Numbered from the stretch's first letter, positions 7,649 to 16,864 are shown. The stretch: 60,659 nucleotides of DNA from CALAZP01 sp964410725 (GCA_964410725.1 CAYPID010000010.1:1-60659), one strand, 5' to 3'. Program-made: numbers and translations. Notes: generated by a model not told the origin, from the letters alone.

Positions 7649-7837
7649 ATGTACAAATATATTTTAGCGGAATCCGGTAATATCAATTGGATGGCGATGT
7701 TCGCCCTACTGACTTTCTTTATCATGTTTGTCTTGACGATTTGGGTAGTTTTCAAAAAAAGTCCGGAGCATATTAAGGAGATGGAACAACTTCCGCTTTC
7801 TGATTCATTCACTGCAAAAAATGAACCAACAAAATGA
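7649..7837 (+). CDS. ccoQ: cbb3 oxidase small subunit CcoQ/FixQ
   Basis: A 62-residue protein with one membrane helix (about residues 15-35) followed by FKKSPEHIKEMEQLPL. Size, topology and position between CcoO and CcoP identify it as CcoQ, which stabilises the oxidase complex. Its end overlaps the ccoP start by 4 bases (ATGA), showing translational coupling. Confidence 0.82.
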   Translation: MYKYILAESGNINWMAMFALLTFFIMFVLTIWVVFKKSPEHIKEMEQLPLSDSFTAKNEPTK

Positions 7838-8748
7838 AAAATTTTAAAATATTATTCCTGTATGCCTTGTTGATGCCATTAACCGGCAATGGACAAACGG
7901 ATTCAGGAACGGGAGCCTCTAACGGTTTCTACGACACTATTTTAGCACAGGGTTTACTGGTCTTAGGGGGATTGATTGTCATTAGTGCTTTTTTAGTTTT
8001 ACTTCATTTATTGAATACGATGGTAAAAATTCAAGAAATGAAAATTAGAATGGAGCGAAACCTTCCTCAGCCGGAGCAAGATATGCGCCCTAGTTTTTCT
8101 CTATCTGCTTTTTTACAGCAGCAATACAAGGCATGGACCAAGGCCGTTCCATTGGATCACGAAAAGGATGTTTTACTCGACCACAACTACGATGGCATTC
8201 AGGAACTCGATAATAGTTTGCCGCCTTGGTGGTTGGCTATGTTTTACATCACCATTGCTATAGGAGTGGTCTATATGGGATATTACCATTTTGGAGGGGA
8301 GGGACTTTCTTCTGCTGAGGAATACGAGTTATCGATGGTAGAGGCCGAGGAAGAAATCAAGGCTTATCGAGCAAGTTTGGGAGCAACCATTGATGAAACC
8401 AATGTTACTGTTTTAACCGATCAAACGGCATTAGATTTGGGCAAAACGCTATACAATACCAACTGTGTGGCATGCCATGGTCTAGCCGGTGAAGGCGGAG
8501 TGGGTCCCAACCTAACCGATGAATATTGGATTCACGGAGGAGATATTCAATCGATATTTGCAACCATCAAATACGGAGTGGTAGAAAAAGGGATGATCAG
8601 TTGGAAATCTCAATTAAGGCCAGCAGATATGCAGAAAATATCCTCTTATATTTTAACTTTTCAGGGAACCAATCCTCCTAATGGAAAAGAGCCACAAGGA
8701 GAAAAATATATCCCGGAAGAGTCAGGAGCTCCTCTAAGCATGAATTAA
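7834..8748 (+). CDS. ccoP: cbb3 oxidase cytochrome c subunit CcoP (single heme)
   Basis: A 304-residue protein with a cleavable-looking or anchoring N-terminus (ending NGQTDSG), a membrane helix at about 33-63, the conserved CcoP N-terminal segment DHNYDGIQELDNSLPPWW, a second helix (about 131-150) and one cytochrome c domain with C211-x-x-C214-H215. Only one CxxCH is present, whereas proteobacterial CcoP carries two. M249 in KGMISWKS is a candidate distal ligand. It delivers electrons to the CcoNO core. It starts inside ccoQ and ends 6 bases before ccoG. Confidence 0.93.
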   Translation: MKNFKILFLYALLMPLTGNGQTDSGTGASNGFYDTILAQGLLVLGGLIVISAFLVLLHLLNTMVKIQEMKIRMERNLPQPEQDMRPSFSLSAFLQQQYKAWTKAVPLDHEKDVLLDHNYDGIQELDNSLPPWWLAMFYITIAIGVVYMGYYHFGGEGLSSAEEYELSMVEAEEEIKAYRASLGATIDETNVTVLTDQTALDLGKTLYNTNCVACHGLAGEGGVGPNLTDEYWIHGGDIQSIFATIKYGVVEKGMISWKSQLRPADMQKISSYILTFQGTNPPNGKEPQGEKYIPEESGAPLSMN

Positions 8749-8754
8749 AATTCA

Positions 8755-10152
8755 ATGGAAGACCAAAAGTACAGAGATAAGATTGCGACAGTTGATGAAC
8801 ATGGAAAGCGAGTATGGATATACCCCAAAAAACCTAAAGGCCGATTTTACAATGCTAGAGCCTATGTAAGTTGGATTTTACTCGTTTTCCTTTTTGGAAT
8901 ACCTTTTGTAAAAGTTGGGGGAGAACCATTGCTACTCTTTAATATTCTGGAGCGCAAGTTCATTTTATTTGGCATTAGATTTTTACCCCAAGACTTTCAT
9001 TTGTTTGTCTTGGCTATGCTGACTTTTATTGTTTTCATTATTTTGTTTACAGTAGTATTTGGAAGATTGTTCTGTGGATGGGTCTGTCCACAGACCATCT
9101 TCATGGAGATGGTATTTCGAAAAATTGAATATTGGATAGAAGGAGACGCTAATGCGCAAAAGCGGCTCAACCAACAACCCTGGAATTCCGAAAAGATTAT
9201 TAAAAAACTCAGTAAGCAAACTCTATTTTTTACCATAGCTGTAATAGTCGCCAACACATTTTTAGCTTATATCATAGGAGTAGAAGAAGTCATCCAAATT
9301 GCAGTAGAACCTATTGAACAACACTATACTGGATTTACCGCTATGCTTCTTTTCTCAGGCGCCTTTTTCTTGGTATTTTCCCATTTGAGAGAGCAGGTAT
9401 GCGTTACTATTTGCCCCTATGGACGACTACAGGGCGTCATGCTGGATCAAGATTCTATTGTGGTGGCTTATGATTTTGTGAGGGGTGAACCACGTGGAAA
9501 GATTAATAAAAAAGTGCACCAGACAGAAGCAATGCTTGCAAAAGGTGATTGTGTGGATTGTCACTTGTGTGTACAGGTTTGCCCAACAGGAATTGATATT
9601 CGAAATGGAACTCAGTTAGAATGTATCAATTGTACCGCTTGTATCGATGCTTGTGATGGAGTCATGGACAAGGTTGGAAGGGAAAGGGGTTTGATTCGAT
9701 ACGATAGCTATAATGGCATTCAAGAAAATCGAAAAAAAATCTTTACTCCAAGAGTCATTGCCTACAGCAGTGTTCTCACACTTTTAGTCGCATTAAATGT
9801 ATTTTTTTTGACTCAACGTTCCCAAGTTGAAGTAATCATAATGCGCACGGCAGGGATGTTATACCAAGAGGTAGCCAACAATCAAATATCTAATTTGTAC
9901 AATTTTCAAATGGTCAATAAAACCAATGATACCTTTCCAGTAGATTTAAGGATTAAAGGTCAAGTAGGGCAAATTAAGTTGGTGGGGCAAATGCCACTAA
10001 CTATGCCGGGAGAAGTCACTAACGGCGCCTTTTTTATTGAAATGCCAAAGAACGTACTCGAAAAGAGAAATACCCCACTTACCATTCAAATAATTAGAGG
10101 TGAAAAACTTATTGATGAAGTAAAAACACAATTTTTAGGTCCCATTAAATAA
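8755..10152 (+). CDS. ccoG: Cytochrome c oxidase accessory protein CcoG (ferredoxin-type membrane protein)
   Basis: A 465-residue protein with several membrane helices in the first half (including the conserved FCGWVCPQTIFME), then two ferredoxin-type clusters: C266, C269, C272, C276 and C290, C293, C296, C300, both CxxCxxCxxxC. The C-terminal part after a membrane helix at about 337-356 is an Ig-like extracytoplasmic domain. CcoG has been linked to copper reduction for cbb3 assembly. It lies between ccoP and ccoH with gaps below 10 bases, as expected. Confidence 0.94.
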   Translation: MEDQKYRDKIATVDEHGKRVWIYPKKPKGRFYNARAYVSWILLVFLFGIPFVKVGGEPLLLFNILERKFILFGIRFLPQDFHLFVLAMLTFIVFIILFTVVFGRLFCGWVCPQTIFMEMVFRKIEYWIEGDANAQKRLNQQPWNSEKIIKKLSKQTLFFTIAVIVANTFLAYIIGVEEVIQIAVEPIEQHYTGFTAMLLFSGAFFLVFSHLREQVCVTICPYGRLQGVMLDQDSIVVAYDFVRGEPRGKINKKVHQTEAMLAKGDCVDCHLCVQVCPTGIDIRNGTQLECINCTACIDACDGVMDKVGRERGLIRYDSYNGIQENRKKIFTPRVIAYSSVLTLLVALNVFFLTQRSQVEVIIMRTAGMLYQEVANNQISNLYNFQMVNKTNDTFPVDLRIKGQVGQIKLVGQMPLTMPGEVTNGAFFIEMPKNVLEKRNTPLTIQIIRGEKLIDEVKTQFLGPIK

Positions 10153-10159
10153 ATGCAAT

Positions 10160-10597
10160 ATGAATTGGGGAAAAGGTATAGCCATATTTTATTCTTTGTT
10201 TGCCGCCACTATGATTTTTGCCGTCATTCGTTCTACACAATACGACAATAGTTTGGTTTCGGAAAAATATTACCAAGATGATATCGCCTATCAACAACAA
10301 TACAACCGAATTAAAAATAGTCAGGAATTAGAAGTTCCATTGGAAGTGCAATACGATAAGGAAAAGGAAAGACTCACTTTAGCGTTTCCTCCAAATATCC
10401 AAACTGTAAAGGGTATCATTCATTTATTTTGTCCCTCTTCCAGTGAGGAGGATGTCAAAATCCCCATAGAGTTAGAAACAGGTTTGAATCGTCAAACACT
10501 CATCTTGAGTGGTTTAAAAAATGGACTTTGGAAGGTGAAGATCCACTGGGAAGACGGTAACCGGGAGTTTTACGATGAAAAAATAATCATTAGGTGA
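10160..10597 (+). CDS. ccoH: FixH/CcoH family protein
   Basis: A 145-residue protein with one N-terminal membrane helix (MNWGKGIAIFYSLFAATMIFAV) and a periplasmic beta-rich domain. The motif SEKYYQDDIAYQQQYNR, just after the helix, is the FixH signature. It helps assemble the cbb3 complex. It begins 8 bases after ccoG and overlaps the next GTG start by 4 bases. Confidence 0.88.
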   Translation: MNWGKGIAIFYSLFAATMIFAVIRSTQYDNSLVSEKYYQDDIAYQQQYNRIKNSQELEVPLEVQYDKEKERLTLAFPPNIQTVKGIIHLFCPSSSEEDVKIPIELETGLNRQTLILSGLKNGLWKVKIHWEDGNREFYDEKIIIR

Positions 10598-11301
10598 GCG
10601 GGGTAATATGGGCGGGATTTGTTTTTGGATTAGCAGGAAGTACGCACTGTGTAGGAATGTGTGGCCCTATAGCCCTGTTAATCCCCGTCAAAGGGGCCCA
10701 ACGGGTTAAGCTTATTGTAGAAATATTACAATACCACTTAGGGAGAATCAGTATGTATGCTACGCTGGGTCTCTTGATTGGGTTACTCAATAAAGGCCTG
10801 TGGTTAGTTGGTATTCAAAACAAACTATCCATTGGTATCGGCTTGATGTTATTGATTGCCGCTCTTCTCAACGGTTTAAAATACTCCTTTAACTTTAGTT
10901 TACCTGGGTATCATCAATTAATGACTTGGGTAAAAAGACAAATCAACCAATTAATATCGAGAAAGCAACCCCTTCGGCTGATCCTATTAGGATGGCTGAA
11001 TGGTCTTTTGCCTTGTGGTTTGGTCTACATCGCACTAACGGGAGCTTTTGCTACAACCTCCCTCACCGACGGAGTCTTCTACATGGCCGCTTTTGGAATC
11101 GGCACCCTTCCATTAATGTCTTTGGTCTCTTTTAGCGGCAAACTCCTCTCGAATAAATGGCGGAGTTGGATCAATAAATTAACACCATTTATTTTGCTGC
11201 TAATGGGTGCTTATTTTATCTATCGAGGATTGAAAATTGACCTGCCTAATTCCTACCGTCTAGGGACAGGAATCCAAGAAAATATTGAAATGTGTCATTA
11301 A
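10594..11301 (+). CDS. SafE/TauE-like membrane protein of the cbb3 locus (COG2836 type)
   Basis: A 235-residue protein with about six membrane helices. The first helix carries H18-C19-x-x-x-C23-G-P and a later one L-L-P140-C141-G142; both are the hallmark motifs of the DsbD-like SafE group associated with cytochrome oxidase and copper genes. Being the last gene of the cbb3 operon and overlapping ccoH by 4 bases (GTGA), it is likely to help with thiol or copper supply for the oxidase, by inference. GTG is used as start. It ends 9 bases before the convergent KAS III gene. Confidence 0.8.
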   Translation: MSGVIWAGFVFGLAGSTHCVGMCGPIALLIPVKGAQRVKLIVEILQYHLGRISMYATLGLLIGLLNKGLWLVGIQNKLSIGIGLMLLIAALLNGLKYSFNFSLPGYHQLMTWVKRQINQLISRKQPLRLILLGWLNGLLPCGLVYIALTGAFATTSLTDGVFYMAAFGIGTLPLMSLVSFSGKLLSNKWRSWINKLTPFILLLMGAYFIYRGLKIDLPNSYRLGTGIQENIEMCH

Positions 11302-11310
11302 AAACATCCA

Positions 11311-12378
11311 CTACCACCGGATAAGCGCAGATCCCCAAGTGAATCCACTTCCAAAAGCAGCGAGGCAAACCAAATTTCCTTTTTGAATCGCACCAGCTTG
11401 AACAGCTTCACTCAAAGCGATTGGAATAGAAGCCGCCGTGGTATTCCCATACTTTTGAATGTTATTCCAAACTTGATTGTCCTTCAACCCTAATTTTTTT
11501 TGCACAAATTGACTGATGCGCAAATTAGCTTGGTGCGGTACTAACATATCGATATCCTTAGTAGTGAGACCAGTTTTAACTAAAGCTTCTTGGATTACTT
11601 CTGGAAATTTTTGAACTGCTAGTTTGAATACAAAAGGACCCTCCATTTGAGGGTACACTAATCCATCCTGAAGCATTTTTTCGGTCAGAAATAATTCACC
11701 ATAAGTTTGATCTGTAAATCCATAATCTACTTTTTCATCCAGATATTTTTGATGGTAGCCCGCATGCGAACCGGGACTTAAAAAAGCCAACTTCTCCGCA
11801 TAAGTTCCATCTGAATGCAAATGGGTGGTCAGTATCCCTTCCTCACTATTTTCAGTAGGTTGAACCACTACTGCACCTCCCCCATCACCAAAAATAACCG
11901 ATACATTCCTTCCCCGGGTCGAAAAATCAAGGCCCATAGAGTGCATCTCAGCACCGACTACCAGTACATTTTTATACATGCCCGTTTTGACAAATTGGTC
12001 AGCTACGGAAAGTGCGTAAATAAAACCAGAACATTGATTTCGAATATCCAAGGCGCCCACTTCAGTTTTTGTTAAGCCTAATTCCCTTTGGAGTAAAACT
12101 CCACAACCGGGAAAAAAATAATCAGGACTCAGGGTAGCGAAAATGATAAAATCAATTTCCTCTTTATCAATTCCAGCATCTTGGATGGCCGCCATAGCTG
12201 CTTTAGCTCCTAAAACTGTAGTAGTTTCCTCATGTCTTTTTCCATACCTTCTGGTTTGAATCCCTGTTCTTTCTACAATCCATTCATCAGAGGTGTCCAT
12301 TACTTGGGTTAAATCTTCGTTAGACACCTCCCATTCCGGTACATAGTGTCCGATACCAGCAATTTTTGATTGAAACAT
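11311..12378 (-). CDS. 3-oxoacyl-ACP synthase III family protein (KAS III, thiolase fold)
   Basis: A 355-residue condensing enzyme. Catalytic residues are C116 (in DIRNQCSGF), H282 (PHQANLRI) and N312 (GNTTAAS), so it should be active. It is about 30 residues longer than housekeeping FabH because of an insertion at about 203-245, and has N-Q before the cysteine where FabH usually has A-A. It could start fatty acid synthesis or act in a special acyl pathway; no other fatty acid genes are nearby. Its ATG touches the stop of the phosphodiesterase gene, with which it forms a minus-strand run. Confidence 0.85.
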   Translation of the reverse strand: MFQSKIAGIGHYVPEWEVSNEDLTQVMDTSDEWIVERTGIQTRRYGKRHEETTTVLGAKAAMAAIQDAGIDKEEIDFIIFATLSPDYFFPGCGVLLQRELGLTKTEVGALDIRNQCSGFIYALSVADQFVKTGMYKNVLVVGAEMHSMGLDFSTRGRNVSVIFGDGGGAVVVQPTENSEEGILTTHLHSDGTYAEKLAFLSPGSHAGYHQKYLDEKVDYGFTDQTYGELFLTEKMLQDGLVYPQMEGPFVFKLAVQKFPEVIQEALVKTGLTTKDIDMLVPHQANLRISQFVQKKLGLKDNQVWNNIQKYGNTTAASIPIALSEAVQAGAIQKGNLVCLAAFGSGFTWGSALIRW

Positions 12379-13280
12379 TATTTTGGAATTTTATTTGGAT
12401 AATCAGTTATTATTCCGTCAACCCCCATCTTAAGGAATTGTTCCATATCCTCAGTTTTATTCAAGGTCCATGGAATAATTTTCATTCCAGCATCCTTAGC
12501 TTCAACAATGAAAGTCTCATCTACTATTTGGTAATATGGACTGATAATCTGGGGAGTAAATCCTAAATCTTCAATGTGCTTTGCCAAAGGTTTTTGTTCG
12601 TAAACCAAATAGGAAAGCTGAATGGAAGGATGCTTTTCGTGCAAAATTCGAAGCGGCCTAACATCAAAAGATTGAATATTAGACTGCTCTCTAATATTCA
12701 AGCCATCCAAACTTCTAATGACTAAATCAACAAATTCTTCAATAGGAGGAGTATATATGCTATCCCAATCCAACTGACTTTTAATCTCTATATTAAAATT
12801 GGGTAAAGGCCTATTATTCGCTTTACAATAAGTTCTTACGGCATTAATGACTTCCTTGAGGGTGGGTTTCACCACAGCTATAGATTGTTGCTGAGGAAAT
12901 TCCTTAGGCGTTAGACTTCCGCAATCGTATTTCTGAATTTCTAAGGCGGTAAGTTGATAAATCAATATCCTTTCATCCGGTTGATTGGATAGGGAATCCC
13001 CTGATAAATTCAGACAAATATTAGGGGAAAGCCAAGGCTCATGGCTAACGATAGGCTGCCCATCTTTGCTGATAGCCAAATCTAATTCCAGAGTCTGGAT
13101 TGAAGGGAACTCCAAAGCTTTAAGGAAGGCGGGAATAGAATTTTCAGGCATCAATCCTCTGGCCCCTCTATGCCCTTGCCAATCAAAAATGGTTTCGGTA
13201 TTCCTATTTCCTTTATAGTTTTGACAGCTCCCCATTAAACCCATTAGAATAGCAGTGCTCCAAAAGAAATATTTATTCAT
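12378..13280 (-). CDS. Glycerophosphodiester phosphodiesterase family lipoprotein
   Basis: A 300-residue protein with a lipoprotein signal (lipobox LMGSC, C19) and a GDPD TIM barrel. The signature residues are visible: GHRGARGLMPENS with H37, R38 and E46, then LELDLAISKDG with E65 and D67, and H80 in VSHEP. It hydrolyses deacylated phospholipid head-group diesters to glycerol 3-phosphate and an alcohol, here outside the cytoplasm. It ends GVDGIITDYPNKI, the usual GDPD end. Two bases separate it from the upstream amidohydrolase. Confidence 0.92.
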   Translation of the reverse strand: MNKYFFWSTAILMGLMGSCQNYKGNRNTETIFDWQGHRGARGLMPENSIPAFLKALEFPSIQTLELDLAISKDGQPIVSHEPWLSPNICLNLSGDSLSNQPDERILIYQLTALEIQKYDCGSLTPKEFPQQQSIAVVKPTLKEVINAVRTYCKANNRPLPNFNIEIKSQLDWDSIYTPPIEEFVDLVIRSLDGLNIREQSNIQSFDVRPLRILHEKHPSIQLSYLVYEQKPLAKHIEDLGFTPQIISPYYQIVDETFIVEAKDAGMKIIPWTLNKTEDMEQFLKMGVDGIITDYPNKIPK

Positions 13281-13282
13281 CT

Positions 13283-14566
13283 TTAGTGCTTATCCATATA
13301 GTCAATGACCAGATTACAGAAGAGTCCTACCCCTAATTTAAGTCCGCTTTCATCAATGAAAAAATCAGGGGTGTGATGTGGTCCTGCTTGACTGGGGTCC
13401 AATCCTTTGGGCATTCCTCCTAAAAAAAGAAAAAGACCTGGAACTTCCTGCGCATAAAATGAAAAATCTTCCGCTCCGGTGACTGCTTTGGCGAGAATTA
13501 CATTATCGTTACCCGCTGTAGCTTGAATGGTTGGAAGCATCTCTGCGGTTAATTTAGGATCGTTATACGTTACTGGGTATCCAGTGATAATTTGAACGTC
13601 AGCAGTAGCTCCCCAAGCTTCTGCTATATTTTCAGCAGTTGTCTTAATTCGTTGGTGGATAGATTTTTGCATTTCTGTATCCAGCGTTCTGATAGTTCCA
13701 ATCATTTCTACACTTTCAGGGACAATATTATTGCGAACTCCCCCATCAATTTTACCAACGGTAATTACGGCAGCCTCATTTGTTAAGGGCATTTGCCTAC
13801 TTACTATATTATTGAGTCCTTGAATAATCTGGGCAGAAATGGTAATGGGATCAATACCAGTCCATGGGGTTGACCCGTGTGTTTGTTTGCCGTTGACCTT
13901 GATATTAAACTGGTCAGCAGCTGCCATGGTACCTCCTGGTTTATATCTTACCTTTCCTACTTCAGTCATAGAGTTGATATGAATACCAAAGACCACTTCT
14001 ACATCAGGATTTTTAAGCACGCCTTCCTTAACCATTAAAGCTGCTCCTCCTTCCTCTCCAATGGGAGCTCCTTCTTCAGCTGGTTGAAAAATGAAAACTA
14101 CATTTCCCTTGAGTTGATTTTTATTTTTGACCAACACCTCTGCTGCACCCATAAGCATGGCAACATGGGTATCGTGACCACAAGCGTGCATTACTCCCAC
14201 ATCTTTACCCAAATAGGTGGTTTTTACTTTGGAAGCAAAAGGCAAATCCACCCTTTCAACCACAGGCAGGGCATCCATATCAGCTCTTAGCGCTACAGTA
14301 GGTCCAGGTCGACCAGTGCGCAAAACACCCACTACCCCGGTATATGCCACTCCAGTTCTGACTTCAATACCCAATGATTTTAAGTGTTGCTCGATATACT
14401 TAGCCGTTTCAAATTCTCGATTCGACAATTCGGGATTTTGATGAAGGTGTCGTCTCCATTGGATGACTTTTTCCTCAACGGATTGAATGTCTGCGTCAAA
14501 TGGACCTTGGGCTTTAACTGCAGTAAAGGATAGACAGGCCAAAAGGATTAAACAATTTTTTATCAT
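13283..14566 (-). CDS. Secreted M20 family amidohydrolase
   Basis: A 427-residue protein with a signal peptide (ends about FTAVKAQG) and an M20D amidohydrolase domain. Motifs: RRHLHQNPELS near the N-terminus, RADMDALPV, HACGHDTHVAML for metal binding, FQPAEEGAP and GAEDFSFY. This group hydrolyses N-acyl or peptide amide bonds (for example hippurate or N-acetyl amino acids); the exact substrate is unknown. It overlaps the dipeptidase gene upstream by 4 bases, so the two M20 enzymes are probably made together, one exported and one cytoplasmic. Confidence 0.9.
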   Translation of the reverse strand: MIKNCLILLACLSFTAVKAQGPFDADIQSVEEKVIQWRRHLHQNPELSNREFETAKYIEQHLKSLGIEVRTGVAYTGVVGVLRTGRPGPTVALRADMDALPVVERVDLPFASKVKTTYLGKDVGVMHACGHDTHVAMLMGAAEVLVKNKNQLKGNVVFIFQPAEEGAPIGEEGGAALMVKEGVLKNPDVEVVFGIHINSMTEVGKVRYKPGGTMAAADQFNIKVNGKQTHGSTPWTGIDPITISAQIIQGLNNIVSRQMPLTNEAAVITVGKIDGGVRNNIVPESVEMIGTIRTLDTEMQKSIHQRIKTTAENIAEAWGATADVQIITGYPVTYNDPKLTAEMLPTIQATAGNDNVILAKAVTGAEDFSFYAQEVPGLFLFLGGMPKGLDPSQAGPHHTPDFFIDESGLKLGVGLFCNLVIDYMDKH

Positions 14567-15954
14567 GATTTTTTTTGTTTAGCGTAATTGACTAAAAAAA
14601 AGGGGATGGTTTCAATCCCTTTATAAAAATTAAACAAACCATAGTGTTCGTTTGGAGAATGGATGGCATCGGTATCTAAACCAAAGCCCAACATGACCGT
14701 TTTTACCCCCAGAACGTTTTCGAACAGGGCGACAATGGGGATACTTCCTCCACTCCTTAGCGGCAAGGGCTTTTTACCGAAGGTACTTTCCATAGCCTCT
14801 TGGGCAGCTTGATACTCGGGTGTATCGATAGGCGTCACCACTGGATGTCCGCCGTGATGTGGGGTAATCTTGACCTTCACAGACGGAGGTGCAATGGCGG
14901 TAAGGTGGTCGGTAAATAATTGAGTGATAGCATCTGGATCCTGGTAAGGTACCAGTCTCATGCTGATTTTCGCATACGCCTTCGAGGGCAAAACTGTTTT
15001 GGCCCCCTCTCCGATATAACCGCCCCAAATACCATTGACATCCAAGGTAGGGCGGATAGTGGTTCTTTCTAGGGTTGTATATCCAGCCTCCCCGTGAATA
15101 GACTGAATCTCCAATAAATTTTGGTATTCCTCCAAATCAAATGGGGCCTTGTTCATTTCCTTTCGCTCTTCAGCTGAAACTGGCGCTACATCATCGTAAA
15201 AACCGGGTATGGTAATTTTGTTATTTTCATCTTGGAGGCTGGCAATCATCTGACTCAAAATATTAATCGGATTGCCCACTGCACCGCCATAGACACCGGA
15301 GTGTAAATCTTTATTGGGACCGGTGACTTCAACTTCCAGATAGCTCAGTCCCCTCAGTCCAGTGGTAATGGAAGGCTGGTCGTTACTCAACATAGAGGTA
15401 TCGGAAATTAGGACCGTATCCGAAGCGAGAAGTTCTTGATGTGCCTTACAGAAACTTTCCAAGTGGTCAGATCCAATTTCTTCTTCTCCTTCAATGAGGA
15501 ATTTTATATTGAGGGGCAATTCATCAGTTGCCACTAAACCTTCAAAGCTTTTGAGGTGCATAAAAAACTGCCCTTTATCATCACATGCGCCTCTGGCAAA
15601 AATTGCTCCCTGAGGGTGTTCTTCCGTGGTCTTCACCACAGGTTCAAAAGGACCACTCTCCCATAATTCTAATGGATCTGGAGGTTGTACATCATAATGA
15701 CCGTACACCAGAACTGTTGGCAGGTTGGGATCGATGATTTTTTGCGCATAAACGATAGGGTGTCCGGCAGTTTCGAAGAGCTGAACTTGGTCAGCACCGA
15801 TTTTTTTTAAGTGATCACCGACCCACTCCGCTGCTTTCCTCACATCATCCTTATATATGGAATCCGCACTGATGGAGGGAATTCGCAGCAGTTCAAAGAG
15901 CTCTTCTAGAAATCTTTCACTATGGGTTTTTAAATACTGTTGGGTTTTTTCCAT
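14563..15954 (-). CDS. M20 family dipeptidase (CNDP/ArgE-like)
   Basis: A 463-residue protein without a signal peptide. Motifs of the M20A/F dipeptidase group: VYGHYDVQPPDP (zinc ligand histidine and aspartate), ARGACDDKGQ, EGEEEIGS (general base), ISDTSML, and the dimerisation segment DLHSGVYGGAVGNP. It probably splits dipeptides in the cytoplasm. Overlap of 4 bases with the secreted M20 amidohydrolase supports one operon. CdaA lies upstream on the same strand after 42 bases. Confidence 0.9.
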   Translation of the reverse strand: MEKTQQYLKTHSERFLEELFELLRIPSISADSIYKDDVRKAAEWVGDHLKKIGADQVQLFETAGHPIVYAQKIIDPNLPTVLVYGHYDVQPPDPLELWESGPFEPVVKTTEEHPQGAIFARGACDDKGQFFMHLKSFEGLVATDELPLNIKFLIEGEEEIGSDHLESFCKAHQELLASDTVLISDTSMLSNDQPSITTGLRGLSYLEVEVTGPNKDLHSGVYGGAVGNPINILSQMIASLQDENNKITIPGFYDDVAPVSAEERKEMNKAPFDLEEYQNLLEIQSIHGEAGYTTLERTTIRPTLDVNGIWGGYIGEGAKTVLPSKAYAKISMRLVPYQDPDAITQLFTDHLTAIAPPSVKVKITPHHGGHPVVTPIDTPEYQAAQEAMESTFGKKPLPLRSGGSIPIVALFENVLGVKTVMLGFGLDTDAIHSPNEHYGLFNFYKGIETIPFFLVNYAKQKKS

Positions 15955-15996
15955 GAGTTATTAGTTATGGGAGTATTGTAGTCCCAATATAAGGAT

Positions 15997-16803
15997 TTAA
16001 TAAAAGTGGGTCTGCAGTAAATCCAATAATTCGCTTTTGGATAGACCGATTCGCAAAGTACCATTTTCTGCAAAAGAGATTTTTCCGGTTTCTTCGGAAA
16101 CTACGAATACAGCTGCATTAGTGCGTTCGGTCAATCCCACTGCAGCCCGGTGTCGCAACCCTAATAATGGAGACAATTCTGGTTTTTCAGAAACTGGAAG
16201 TACAACAGAAGCCGATTGAATCAGTCCATTGGCTACGATTACAGCTCCATCGTGAAGTGGGCTATTTTTATTGAAAATACTGATGATCAGCTGTTCAGAA
16301 ATAGAAGCATTCATTCGGATACCTCCTGAAACTATTCCTTCCAAATCGGTTCCTTTATTCATTACCACAATAGCACCGATCTTTTTTTGAGCCAATTCAA
16401 GTAACGCATTGCCCATCCAACTAATAGTTTGCAGATTCTTTTGATCCGCTTCAAAATTCCTATCCAGTAATTTTTTAAAAAAATTAGAACGTTGCTTAAT
16501 GGTGGTATTCCCCAAAAACAATAAAAATCGGCGAACTTCTGGTTGAAAGATGATGATAATAACGATCACCCCTACACTGACAAATTGATCCAAAACTGCG
16601 GCTAACAGGTCCATTTTGAGCTCCTTAACCAGCCAATAAATCATATAGAGAATCAGGACTCCGATGAATATATTAAAGGCAATATTTCCCTTGAGGAGCT
16701 TGTATATCTGATAAATTAGATAACCCACTATTAGGATATCTAAAATGTCCCAAATCCTAACTTGAAGAAAACCAATATTAAACAAAGGAAAAAATTCCAT
16801 CAT
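15997..16803 (-). CDS. cdaA: Diadenylate cyclase CdaA (c-di-AMP synthase)
   Basis: A 268-residue protein with three N-terminal membrane helices (about 17-33, 42-58, 68-87) and a DAC domain carrying D185-G-A187 and R217-H-R-A220, both needed for making c-di-AMP from two ATP. The length and topology match CdaA/DacA. In Firmicutes the gene is followed by cdaR and glmM, but neither is here; the downstream neighbours are peptidases. Two consecutive ATG codons start the gene. It diverges from the secreted protein gene at 16865. Confidence 0.95.
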   Translation of the reverse strand: MMEFFPLFNIGFLQVRIWDILDILIVGYLIYQIYKLLKGNIAFNIFIGVLILYMIYWLVKELKMDLLAAVLDQFVSVGVIVIIIIFQPEVRRFLLFLGNTTIKQRSNFFKKLLDRNFEADQKNLQTISWMGNALLELAQKKIGAIVVMNKGTDLEGIVSGGIRMNASISEQLIISIFNKNSPLHDGAVIVANGLIQSASVVLPVSEKPELSPLLGLRHRAAVGLTERTNAAVFVVSEETGKISFAENGTLRIGLSKSELLDLLQTHFY

Positions 16804-16864
16804 AGGAAACCTTAAAAGCTAAAAAAGACTTTATAACCTTAATAAAAGTTTGCAATTTTGTACC

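Noticed and set aside
16850..16864. TTG start extending the secreted protein by five residues
   Set aside because: ATG at 16865 begins a standard signal peptide; the TTG would put MQFCT before it.
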